Origin: Patescibacteria group bacterium
GTDB taxonomy: Bacteria; Patescibacteriota; Minisyncoccia; Phycocordibacterales; UBA5272
Reading direction: 5' to 3'
Assembly: GCA_030916975.1 (NCBI GenBank)
Contig: JAUPVO010000027.1
Location: 1-8,152, forward strand
Length of the DNA: 8,152 nucleotides
In this document: positions 1 to 5,399 of the stretch, one piece after another
How the letters are laid out: each line of letters begins with the position of its first letter
Position numbering within the stretch: position 1 is the first letter of the stretch
Program-made: the position numbers and the translations under genes
The notes under the pieces: generated by a model
Seen by the model: only the letters and a program-made list of their open reading frames with translations
Told to the model about the DNA's origin: nothing
The model's database searches: none

Positions 1-258
1 AGCAGCCTTTGCTGCAGCTGTGGCTAATCTAGATTTCTTTCTGTCAGCTTGACCTTTTTTGATTGTACCTCTTTTAGCCGCTTTATCGATTGCTTTATAA
101 GCAGAAGATAAGTCTTGAACAGTAACACTCTCTTTCTTTGCGACTTTATCTTTAACGGTTTTAACTTCAGCGCGCATAGTCTTTTTGATACGATCATTGA
201 CTACTTTTTTTCTTTCTGAAACCCTAATTGCTTTTTTAGCAGATTTTGTAATTGCCAT
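1..258 (-). CDS. rpsT: 30S ribosomal protein S20 (3' end cut by window edge)
   Basis: S20 is a primary binding protein of 16S rRNA in the small ribosomal subunit. The minus-strand frame opens with ATG at 258-256 and runs 86 codons to the window edge with no stop. The family signature is clear: a basic N-terminus MAITKSAKKAIRVSERKK, a helical middle, then YKAIDKAAKRGTIKKGQA followed by DRKKSRLA. S20 proteins are usually about 82-90 residues, so only a few residues or just the stop codon should lie outside. The start is fixed by the MA-I-KSAKK opening typical of S20. It stands divergent to ruvA with 203 bases between. No clear Shine-Dalgarno sequence precedes the ATG; the upstream bases are almost all A/T. 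Confidence 0.95.
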   Translation of the reverse strand, partial: MAITKSAKKAIRVSERKKVVNDRIKKTMRAEVKTVKDKVAKKESVTVQDLSSAYKAIDKAAKRGTIKKGQADRKKSRLATAAAKAA

Positions 259-360
259 AAATTTTTAATATTAAAATAATATACTAATAAAATTTGAAGA
301 ATCTTGAGACACGATTGCTACGAATTATTATTGATAAACAAATATTAACACATTTTCTAA

Positions 361-394
361 CAAAAAACAAGAAGAGGGCTGACCTCTCTTCTTG
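361..394 (-). terminator. Rho-independent terminator-like hairpin in the rpsT upstream region
   Basis: Read on the minus strand, CAAGAAGAG (394-386) pairs perfectly with CTCTTCTTG (376-368). Two further G-C pairs are possible inside, around a one-base bulge and a four-base loop. The stem is followed at once by six T residues (367-362). That is the textbook shape of an intrinsic terminator, but only for leftward transcription; on the plus strand the stem is followed by GAAAATTC, not a T run. It lies about 105 bases upstream of the rpsT start, so it could act as an attenuator in an rpsT leader or stop leftward antisense transcription. Which of these applies cannot be told from sequence. Confidence 0.6.
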
Positions 395-434
395 AAAATT
401 CTTATTAACCTTTATATTTTAAGAACTTCAAATA

Positions 435-452
435 TGTTATAATTGTTACAAT
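435..452 (+). promoter_or_regulatory. Tandem extended -10 promoter elements for ruvA
   Basis: Two adjacent nine-base elements fit the extended -10 pattern TGnTAtAAT: TGTTATAAT (435-443) and TGTTACAAT (444-452). The first has a perfect TATAAT hexamer. No convincing -35 box lies 16-18 bases upstream, which is usual for extended -10 promoters. Transcripts would start around 450 or 459, leaving at most about a dozen untranslated bases before the ruvA ATG at 462, with no Shine-Dalgarno sequence in them. Confidence 0.6.
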
Positions 453-461
453 AATTCAACC

Positions 462-1025
462 ATGATAAATACTTTAAAAGGTCAAATAGCTGATATCGAC
501 GATAGGTCTATAACTCTTAATGTTGGTGATATTGGATATGAAGTTCTGCTTCCTCTGTCCTATTTGTTACAACTAAAATCTGGCGACATTGTTAATGTTT
601 TTATACACACTCACGTCAGAGAAGATCAATTCACTCTCTTTGGATTTGAAAATAAGGCTGAAAAGGATCTGTTTAGAAAACTAATCAATGTTAGTGGTAT
701 TGGCCCTAGGTCTGCTCTGGCCATGTTATCAGTTGCCACAGTACAGAATATAGTTAGAGCTATAGAAAGTGGTGAGGTTAATAACTTCCCGAAGATACCA
801 GGTGTTGGTAAAAAAACTTTAGAGAAGTTAATAGTGGAGCTGCGAGGCAAATTCGATAATATTATTATAACCAATGAAAGTGATGATATCAAAAATGCAA
901 GATTAGCCTTAGAAACCTTGGGTTACAATTCTCGTGATATATCTACTGTTCTCTCTACCTTGCATCCAGATCTTGATATGAACAGTATTATAAGAGAAGC
1001 ATTAAAAGTCTTATCTAAAGCCTAA
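462..1025 (+). CDS. ruvA: Holliday junction branch migration complex subunit RuvA
   Basis: RuvA binds four-way DNA junctions as a tetramer and loads the RuvB motor for branch migration in recombinational repair. The 187-residue product is slightly shorter than E. coli RuvA (203). All three domains can be followed: an N-terminal OB-fold (about 1-63, starting MINTLKGQI and containing HVREDQFTLFGF at 51-62), two helix-hairpin-helix motifs (VSGIGPRSALAML at 77-89 and IPGVGKKTLEKLIVELRGK at 112-130), and a C-terminal RuvB-contacting helical domain (about 142-187, ARLALETLGY). The linker before domain III is short. The ATG at 462 gives the family's usual start just below a strong -10 element. The next gene starts 17 bases after the stop, which suggests cotranscription. 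ruvB and ruvC are not in this window. Confidence 0.96.
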   Translation: MINTLKGQIADIDDRSITLNVGDIGYEVLLPLSYLLQLKSGDIVNVFIHTHVREDQFTLFGFENKAEKDLFRKLINVSGIGPRSALAMLSVATVQNIVRAIESGEVNNFPKIPGVGKKTLEKLIVELRGKFDNIIITNESDDIKNARLALETLGYNSRDISTVLSTLHPDLDMNSIIREALKVLSKA

Positions 1026-1042
1026 CATATCCCAATACAATT

Positions 1043-2185
1043 ATGAAAGAAAAAGCTCCAATTCTAGAAAACGGCACATCTCCAGAACAAAAAGGAGAAA
1101 AGAAAGAAATTCCTCCAATGGAAATGTATCTCTTGCCAGGGGAAAGTCCAGAAACTTTCAACAAGTTTTACCTAAAATACAGAGAAGCTGAAAATCGCCT
1201 AAAAAACCCTCTTATAATGAGAGATCTCATCCTAAAAGCTTTATTAGATGATGAAGACTGGGATGTTAGAAGATTAGCTGTAGAATTAGCTAAAGGTATT
1301 GAGGATGAGGAAGTTAAGGAGAAAGTTTTAGAGGTTGCCCTAAAGGGTTTAAACGATCCTGAGTGGGTTATTAGAAGATTAGCTGTAGAATTAGCTGGGG
1401 GTATTGAGGGTGAAGAAGCTAAAAAGATAATTATCCTAAAAGCTTTAGGTGATGAATATTGGGTTGTTAGAAAGTCCGCCATAGAATTAGCTGGAGGTGT
1501 TGAGGACGAGAGAATTAAAAATGAGATTATTTTAAAGGGTTTAGACGATCCTGAGTGGGTTATTAGAAAGTCCTCCATAAAATTAGCTGGAGGTATTGAG
1601 GATGAGGAAGTTAGGAAGAAGGTTAAAGAAGTCTGGTCTTCACATTTTAAAGAATATTCTATTGGTAAAATGACAAAAATATATAAGATATGGTCCCATA
1701 AAGACTCAAACAGATTTGGCGATAGGCTGAATAAAAATGGCTCAGAAACTATTCTTCTAGATAGAATACCTGGGTTTGGAGAGAGCTACGAGCAGAGCTT
1801 TAAAACAAAAATAATAATGAGACGAATTAAATTAGACAGTTTTCTGGCTTGGAAAAAAGCTTTTGACTCTTATGACCTATGGAAAAGTCTTGGTTATGAC
1901 TATGTCCCAGTAGAACCAATATTGTATTTCACTCTAAATGATGATGACTTAACTGTTAACGTATACACAGCCGTACTTGATATGACTGTTTCCGATCTAG
2001 AATTAGAACAAGACCCTAACCTAAGTCTTGGCCTTGCCAAGCTAAACCTGGACCACGGCCATTTCCACGCAGGTAATACATGCACTTATTTTGAAAGAGA
2101 TGAGAATGGAAATCTTATAACTAACAGACCTCCAAGACAATACATTATAGATTTTGACAGGGCTAAAGAAATTATAAATTCTTAA
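1043..2185 (+). CDS. HEAT-repeat protein with C-terminal kinase-like domain (function unknown)
   Basis: I do not recognise a named family for this 380-residue protein. Residues 1-55 are charged and probably partly disordered. Residues 62-193 hold four HEAT-type helical repeats, marked by conserved tryptophans at 73, 108, 140 and 172 in the pattern (D/E)xW(D/V)(V/I)R(R/K)xx(V/I)xLAxG(I/V)E; such repeats usually bind proteins or nucleic acids. The C-terminal half (about 200-380) ends with HGHFHAGN at 338-345 and YIIDFD at 367-372. These resemble the catalytic loop (HGDxHxxN) and metal-binding DFG/DFD of aminoglycoside-phosphotransferase-like kinases. The usual catalytic Asp position is His340, so activity may be lost or altered. 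Upstream stretches such as YVPVEPILYF (288-297) and VYTAVLDM (307-314) could be the end of the N-lobe and the hinge. There is no signal peptide or membrane segment, so it is probably cytoplasmic. It follows ruvA by 17 bases and has no obvious promoter of its own. That it is a gene is nearly certain; the kinase-like fold is inference. Confidence 0.85.
   Translation: MKEKAPILENGTSPEQKGEKKEIPPMEMYLLPGESPETFNKFYLKYREAENRLKNPLIMRDLILKALLDDEDWDVRRLAVELAKGIEDEEVKEKVLEVALKGLNDPEWVIRRLAVELAGGIEGEEAKKIIILKALGDEYWVVRKSAIELAGGVEDERIKNEIILKGLDDPEWVIRKSSIKLAGGIEDEEVRKKVKEVWSSHFKEYSIGKMTKIYKIWSHKDSNRFGDRLNKNGSETILLDRIPGFGESYEQSFKTKIIMRRIKLDSFLAWKKAFDSYDLWKSLGYDYVPVEPILYFTLNDDDLTVNVYTAVLDMTVSDLELEQDPNLSLGLAKLNLDHGHFHAGNTCTYFERDENGNLITNRPPRQYIIDFDRAKEIINS
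1226..1621 (+). repeat. Four in-frame HEAT units with recent DNA-level duplication
   Basis: Four units of 32-35 codons are centred on TGG codons at 1259, 1364, 1460 and 1556. Units 2 and 4 share 35 of 36 bases (1341-1376 against 1533-1568), exactly 192 bases or two units apart. Units 1 and 2 share a 26-base identical block across the RRLAVELA codons, and units 3 and 4 both encode RKS in place of RRL. Identity at synonymous positions points to recent duplication or gene conversion, not ancient repeats held only by protein selection. Confidence 0.8.
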
Positions 2186-2237
2186 ATATTAAGTCATGCT
2201 TAGACAGAACATAGGATTATTATTTGTCTTTGTTTTT

Positions 2238-2246
2238 TGATATAAT
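2238..2246 (+). promoter_or_regulatory. Extended -10 promoter giving a leaderless murE-like transcript
   Basis: TGATATAAT (TGn plus a perfect TATAAT at 2241-2246) lies six bases before the ATG at 2253. A start about seven bases below the -10 hexamer would put the first transcribed base on the A of the start codon. No good -35 is present at normal spacing. This makes a separate transcription unit from ruvA and the HEAT gene likely. Confidence 0.7.
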
Positions 2247-2252
2247 TATGAG

Positions 2253-3521
2253 ATGCAAGACAGAATCAATTTAACGCTCAGAACTATTGAAAAATTTATT
2301 CCTTCTAAAATATATAAGTTTTTCCAACCTTTTTATCATTTTTTGTTAGCAACTGCTGGTACAGTCTTATACAGATTTCCCTCCAGAAAAATCAAAGTAA
2401 TAGCCATAACAGGAACCAAGGGCAAGTCCTCCACTACCGAATTTATAAGCGCCATTCTAGAAAAGGCTGGCTACAAGACATCAATACTCTCTACTATAAG
2501 ATTCAAAATAGATAATGAATCAAAAAGGAACTTATACAAAATGACGGTACCCGGAAGATTCTTCGTTCAAAAGTTCCTTCGAGAATCGGTCAAAGCAAAA
2601 TGCGACTTTGCTATAATCGAAATGACTAGTGAAGGAGCCAGGTTCTATAGACACAAATACACCAATATAGATTACTTACTTGTAACCAACATAACACCAG
2701 AACACATAGAGTCACATGGGTCATATGACAAATACCTAAGCAGCAAATTAAAAATTGCTGTTGAAACGGTTCGCTCCAAAAAGAAAAAAGGTGTGGAGAA
2801 AATAATTATAACCACAGATACGCAAGAAGATCTTCAAAAATTCCATCTACACAAAGCTGATAAAAATATTACAATCAGTACCAAAGAAATTAGCAACATA
2901 AACCTCTCTCTACCAGGTGACTTTAATAAAGCCAACGCTCTACTAGCTCTAACTCTCGCCAAAGAGATTGGCATAGATGAAGATCTGGCCAAGTCTGCCG
3001 TTAAAGACCTCAAGAAAATCTCTGGTCGCGCGGAAGAAGTCAAAATTTCTGAGAAGCAAAATTTTAAAGCTGTTGTTGATTATGCTCACACCGTAGACTC
3101 TTTAGAGAAGATATACAGCGCATATCCTGGACTCAAAATTGCCGTGCTTGGTGCTACTGGAGGAGGTAGAGACAAATCTAAACGCCCGCATCTTGGTACA
3201 ACGGCCGATCAGAACTGCGATATAGTTATTGTGACAGACGAAGACCCTTATGACGATGATGTAGTTGAGATAATTAATGATGTGGTCAGCGGAATCAAAA
3301 ATAAAATCATGAATGAAACACTTTTCGTAAAGATGGATAGAAGAGAAGCTATTGCTCTTGGTCTTCAAAAAGCCAAAAACCTGTCAAAGACTGTAGAAAA
3401 TGTCTCTGTAATAATCACGGGGAAAGGTACGGATCCCTATATTATGCGTGCCAATAATCAAAAGGAGAAATGGTCTGACAGAGAAGTCACGGAGGAAGAA
3501 CTTAAAAAGATATTCGAATAA
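2253..3521 (+). CDS. MurE-like Mur ligase (UDP-N-acetylmuramyl-peptide synthetase family), lacking the N-terminal domain
   Basis: Mur ligases use ATP to add amino acids to the UDP-MurNAc peptide in the cytoplasm. The 422-residue product matches MurE motif by motif: P-loop GTKGKSSTT (54-62), EMTSEGA (123-129, MurE EVSSHA region), NITPEHIESHG (146-156), a likely carbamylated Lys165 in YLSSKLK, PGDFNKANALLAL (221-233), ISGR (256-259), VVDYAHTVDSLEK (274-286), GGGRDKSKRP (303-312) and ITGKG (388-392). Two features are odd. The usual N-terminal uridine-binding domain of about 90 residues is replaced by about 46 residues with a hydrophobic segment (22-41). The DNPR motif that reads meso-diaminopimelate in E. 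coli MurE aligns with EDPY (330-333), and GKGHE is GKGTD. The added amino acid is therefore uncertain, and the related cyanophycin/FPGS-type ligases cannot be fully excluded. The start is fixed by the leaderless promoter; mutM follows after one base. Confidence 0.88.
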   Translation: MQDRINLTLRTIEKFIPSKIYKFFQPFYHFLLATAGTVLYRFPSRKIKVIAITGTKGKSSTTEFISAILEKAGYKTSILSTIRFKIDNESKRNLYKMTVPGRFFVQKFLRESVKAKCDFAIIEMTSEGARFYRHKYTNIDYLLVTNITPEHIESHGSYDKYLSSKLKIAVETVRSKKKKGVEKIIITTDTQEDLQKFHLHKADKNITISTKEISNINLSLPGDFNKANALLALTLAKEIGIDEDLAKSAVKDLKKISGRAEEVKISEKQNFKAVVDYAHTVDSLEKIYSAYPGLKIAVLGATGGGRDKSKRPHLGTTADQNCDIVIVTDEDPYDDDVVEIINDVVSGIKNKIMNETLFVKMDRREAIALGLQKAKNLSKTVENVSVIITGKGTDPYIMRANNQKEKWSDREVTEEELKKIFE

Positions 3522-3522
3522 A

Positions 3523-4422
3523 ATGCCAGAATTACCAGAAGTAGAAAGTATTAGACTTGGACTTAAAAAGGTCTTGGTGGGGCAAAATGTTTTGGAAGTT
3601 AATGTAAACGAAGGCAAAATAGTTAGCTCCAACAGTAATATAAGAGTCTCAAATGATAAGAAAATAACAGAGTTTAAAAGTAATATTAAAAATAAAAGTA
3701 TTATATCTGTAGAAAGGCGTGCCAAAAATATTATAATAAAATTAAATGATCTTTCTGTTATACTGATACATCTAAAAATGACTGGGCAGCTTGTATATGA
3801 AGACAGCAAGAAAAATAAAATCATAGGAGGTCACCCTATAATAAATTCTTACACGGATAATTTGCCAAACAAACACACTCATATAATATTTGAATTAGAT
3901 AATGGGTCTCTTTATTATAATGACACGAGAAAGTTTGGTTACGTGCTCTATTATAAGAGCGTGGAAAAGGCTATAGAAGCCAATCATTTCAAAAAAATTG
4001 GGCCGGAACCTTTAGAAAAAGACTTTACCTTAAAAGATTTTAGAGAGGGTCTATTGAGTAAAAACAAAAACCTTAAACAAGTTCTGCTGGAACAAGAAAT
4101 AGTAGTTGGCATAGGCAATATATATGCAGATGAAATATGCTTTGCTTCTGGCTTATTACCAAGCAAAATATGTAATACTTTAACTTCAGGTGAAATAGAA
4201 AGTTTATATAACAATATAAAAAGTATTTTAAGGCTAGCAATCAAACATGGAGGATCCTCTATTTCAGATTATCTTCTTGCTGACGGTAGTCGTGGCAATT
4301 ATGCAAGATTACACGCTGTTTATGGGCGCGCTGGCAAACCTTGCAAAGTCTGCGGCAATGTATTAGAGAAAAGTAAAATGGCTGGAAGAACTACTGTATT
4401 CTGTCCCTTTTGTCAAAAATAA
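3523..4422 (+). CDS. mutM: Formamidopyrimidine-DNA glycosylase (Fpg/MutM)
   Basis: MutM removes oxidised purines such as 8-oxoguanine and nicks the DNA by beta,delta-elimination. The start must be the ATG at 3523: the enzyme works with its second residue, proline, as the exposed N-terminal nucleophile, and this ATG gives MPELPEVE. An in-frame upstream ATG at 3448, inside the previous gene, would bury that proline. Visible in the 299 residues are Pro2, Glu3 and Glu6, the catalytic Lys68 in RRAKNI, the HLKMTG loop (83-88), DTRKFG (134-139), the helix-two-turn-helix GIGNIYADE (196-204) and a C-terminal zinc finger (Cys274, 277, 294, 297) with the DNA-contacting Arg289. It is longer than the E. 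coli enzyme (269), partly because of an insert at about 95-117. The gap of one base from the Mur ligase stop suggests translational coupling. Confidence 0.97.
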   Translation: MPELPEVESIRLGLKKVLVGQNVLEVNVNEGKIVSSNSNIRVSNDKKITEFKSNIKNKSIISVERRAKNIIIKLNDLSVILIHLKMTGQLVYEDSKKNKIIGGHPIINSYTDNLPNKHTHIIFELDNGSLYYNDTRKFGYVLYYKSVEKAIEANHFKKIGPEPLEKDFTLKDFREGLLSKNKNLKQVLLEQEIVVGIGNIYADEICFASGLLPSKICNTLTSGEIESLYNNIKSILRLAIKHGGSSISDYLLADGSRGNYARLHAVYGRAGKPCKVCGNVLEKSKMAGRTTVFCPFCQK

Positions 4423-4469
4423 AACTGTAGTGTCAAAAATAAAACTTTAGTTTAAAAATGAAATTGTAG
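4411..4469 (+). repeat. 20-base tandem repeat across the mutM stop codon
   Basis: Copies at 4411-4430 and 4431-4450 match at 19 of 20 bases; a third at 4451-4469 is degenerate (about 16 of 20 with one deletion), and a weaker fourth may run to 4488. The first copy contains the last codons and TAA stop of mutM, so the repeat duplicates coding sequence into the gap before the convergent gene. Each of the two good units contains a small inverted repeat (ACTnTAGT). No terminator hairpin with a T run is visible in this gap. Confidence 0.8.
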
Positions 4470-4482
4470 AATCAAAAGAAAA

Positions 4483-5004
4483 TTAAAGATTAGACAACAC
4501 AAAGATACCTATAAAATTGGCAAAGAATGACAGCAAGATAAAATCTTTTTTATTTAATCTAGAAGATGATAGAAGCATGACACCAAATTCATCTGGAAGG
4601 GGGGACCCTAGGAATATAATTCCTATCCACCTCTTCACAAAAGTATTTTTCAAAAATGGAAAAGTATTAACTACAGATGCTATCGCTCTAGTATTAACCA
4701 GACTTTGTATTTCTTGCTTAACTCCTCCTTTTAAGAATTTATACATAGTTAGGTCTGCCACAACTGTGCCACAAGCTCCCAATAAAGAAAAAAGCAAAGA
4801 AGTATTGTGACCTTGATACAACATCACAGAAGAAGCTCCTGTTGTAAAAGAAAATGAATACATATAACCAAGTAATAATGCAGAGAAAAACCCAAGATAC
4901 TTGGTTAGGGCAGCTACAGCAATTGATAGAATTGGTGCAAGTAAGAGCGCGGCTATATAAAATAAAATTAAAACACTCAGTCTTTTATATTTAAAATCTT
5001 TCAT
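4483..5004 (-). CDS. Small multi-pass membrane protein, possibly DedA/VTT-like
   Basis: The 173-residue product is strongly hydrophobic, with likely membrane segments at about 9-33, 37-63, 68-90, 125-146 and 153-171. Two stretches loosely resemble DedA/VTT (SNARE-associated) proteins: LLGACGTVVADLTMYKFLKGG (residues 74-94), like their GA-G-D---Y--G segment, and GSPLPDEFGVMLLSSSRL (133-150), with prolines and acidic residues inside a membrane-flanking region. The match is too weak to name a transport function. Lys/Arg at the N-terminus suggests a cytoplasmic start. The ATG at 5004 sits ten bases after a strong extended -10 element, which supports both the start and expression. It converges on mutM with 60 bases between, and the last base of its stop codon lies close to the tandem repeat there. 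That it is real is likely; function is unknown. Confidence 0.8.
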   Translation of the reverse strand: MKDFKYKRLSVLILFYIAALLLAPILSIAVAALTKYLGFFSALLLGYMYSFSFTTGASSVMLYQGHNTSLLFSLLGACGTVVADLTMYKFLKGGVKQEIQSLVNTRAIASVVNTFPFLKNTFVKRWIGIIFLGSPLPDEFGVMLLSSSRLNKKDFILLSFFANFIGIFVLSNL

Positions 5005-5014
5005 AATTAATAGT

Positions 5015-5023
5015 ATTATAACA
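5015..5023 (-). promoter_or_regulatory. Extended -10 promoter for the membrane protein gene
   Basis: On the minus strand the sequence reads TGTTATAAT, a TGn plus a perfect TATAAT (5020-5015). The ATG at 5004 begins ten bases further on, so the expected transcript would have only about four untranslated bases. There is no ribosome binding site. Confidence 0.65.
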
Positions 5024-5064
5024 CTGTTTTGATTTTGTTTAGACTGGATTTTTTAATGTAAATA

Positions 5065-5073
5065 TGTTATTAT
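5065..5073 (+). promoter_or_regulatory. Extended -10 promoter for tRNA-Lys
   Basis: TGTTATTAT (TGn plus TATTAT, 5 of 6 to consensus) lies 24 bases before the mature tRNA 5' end, giving a predicted 5' leader of about 18 bases. It is divergent to the membrane protein promoter 42 bases away. No strong -35 box is seen. Confidence 0.5.
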
Positions 5074-5097
5074 GTTTCAATCAAAATCAAATAAAAT

Positions 5098-5173
5098 GCC
5101 CTTATAGCTCAGTCGGTAGAGCAACTGCCTTTTAAGCAGATGGTCGTAGGTTCGAATCCTACTGGGGGCACCA
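5098..5173 (+). tRNA. tRNA-Lys (anticodon TTT), CCA encoded
   Basis: The 76-base gene folds as a full cloverleaf. The acceptor stem GCCCTTA pairs with TGGGGGC (with two G-T pairs), the D stem GCTC pairs with GAGC, and the T arm is GTAGG-TTCGAAT-CCTAC. The anticodon loop CTTTTAA puts TTT at 5131-5133, reading lysine AAA/AAG codons. The discriminator base is A and CCA is encoded at 5171-5173. The outermost anticodon-stem pair (27-43) is an A-A mismatch, leaving four clean pairs. It stands alone on the plus strand; the convergent small gene ends ten bases beyond it. Confidence 0.97.
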
Positions 5174-5183
5174 AAACCTTACT

Positions 5184-5384
5184 TTAATACGTAGTTGTAG
5201 CAGTAGCGTCTGTACTAGTTGGACTCATGATATCAAAATCACTACTAATCGAATTAGCGTCATAATAATTCCCATACATATCGACATATGGATATTTTCT
5301 ACTTTCGTGTAGTGGTCCACCTACACCATACCAAAATATCCAAACTATCCATAAAAATAAAAGGGTTAAAAGAAAATATCTCAT
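5184..5384 (-). CDS. Small single-span membrane protein, unknown function
   Basis: The 66-residue product has a very hydrophobic, Trp/Phe/Leu-rich segment at 3-20 (FLLTLLFLWIVWIF) after a short MR start, then a polar tail. The tail has a Tyr-rich stretch (31-41) and a Ser/Thr/Asp/Ala-rich end. This fits a signal-anchored protein with most of its mass outside the membrane, or an uncleaved signal peptide; I see no lipobox cysteine. No family is recognised. Evidence that it is real: a perfect extended -10 element ends exactly six bases before its ATG, and it neatly fills the space between the HolA-like gene and the tRNA. It is the last gene on the minus strand after polA and the HolA-like gene. 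Confidence 0.65.
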   Translation of the reverse strand: MRYFLLTLLFLWIVWIFWYGVGGPLHESRKYPYVDMYGNYYDANSISSDFDIMSPTSTDATATTTY

Positions 5385-5390
5385 AAAAAA

Positions 5391-5399
5391 ATTATATCA
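5391..5399 (-). promoter_or_regulatory. Extended -10 promoter overlapping the HolA-like stop codon
   Basis: On the minus strand TGATATAAT runs from 5399 to 5391. Its TGA (5399-5397) is also the stop codon of the gene upstream. Six bases separate TATAAT from the ATG at 5384, the same geometry as at the Mur ligase gene, so the transcript should be leaderless. Confidence 0.65.

Noticed and set aside
1036..1041. TACAAT as a promoter for the HEAT gene
   Set aside because: It ends one base before the ATG, so a transcript starting from it would lack the start codon.
1168..1578. 136-residue minus-strand open frame across the HEAT repeats
   Set aside because: It lies inside the plus-strand gene, and its repetitive Ser/Pro-rich product is a mirror of the HEAT codons. 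No promoter or recognisable domain.
1226..1621. CRISPR-like array
   Set aside because: The repeats are contiguous, in frame and encode HEAT helices; there are no spacers.
3448..3522. Upstream ATG that would lengthen MutM by 25 residues
   Set aside because: MutM needs proline exposed right after the initiator Met; the ATG at 3523 gives this, and the extension overlaps the Mur ligase.
4411..4436. Two minus-strand TTGACA hexamers as -35 boxes
   Set aside because: They arise from the tandem repeat, have no -10 box at proper spacing, and would drive transcription antisense into mutM.
4517..4810. 97-residue plus-strand open frame
   Set aside because: It is antisense to the membrane protein gene, which has clear membrane segments and a strong promoter.
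5397..5399. TGA recoded as glycine (Gracilibacteria/SR1 code)
   Set aside because: Reading through this TGA would run on through the next promoter, and no gene in the window contains an in-frame TGA at a conserved site.
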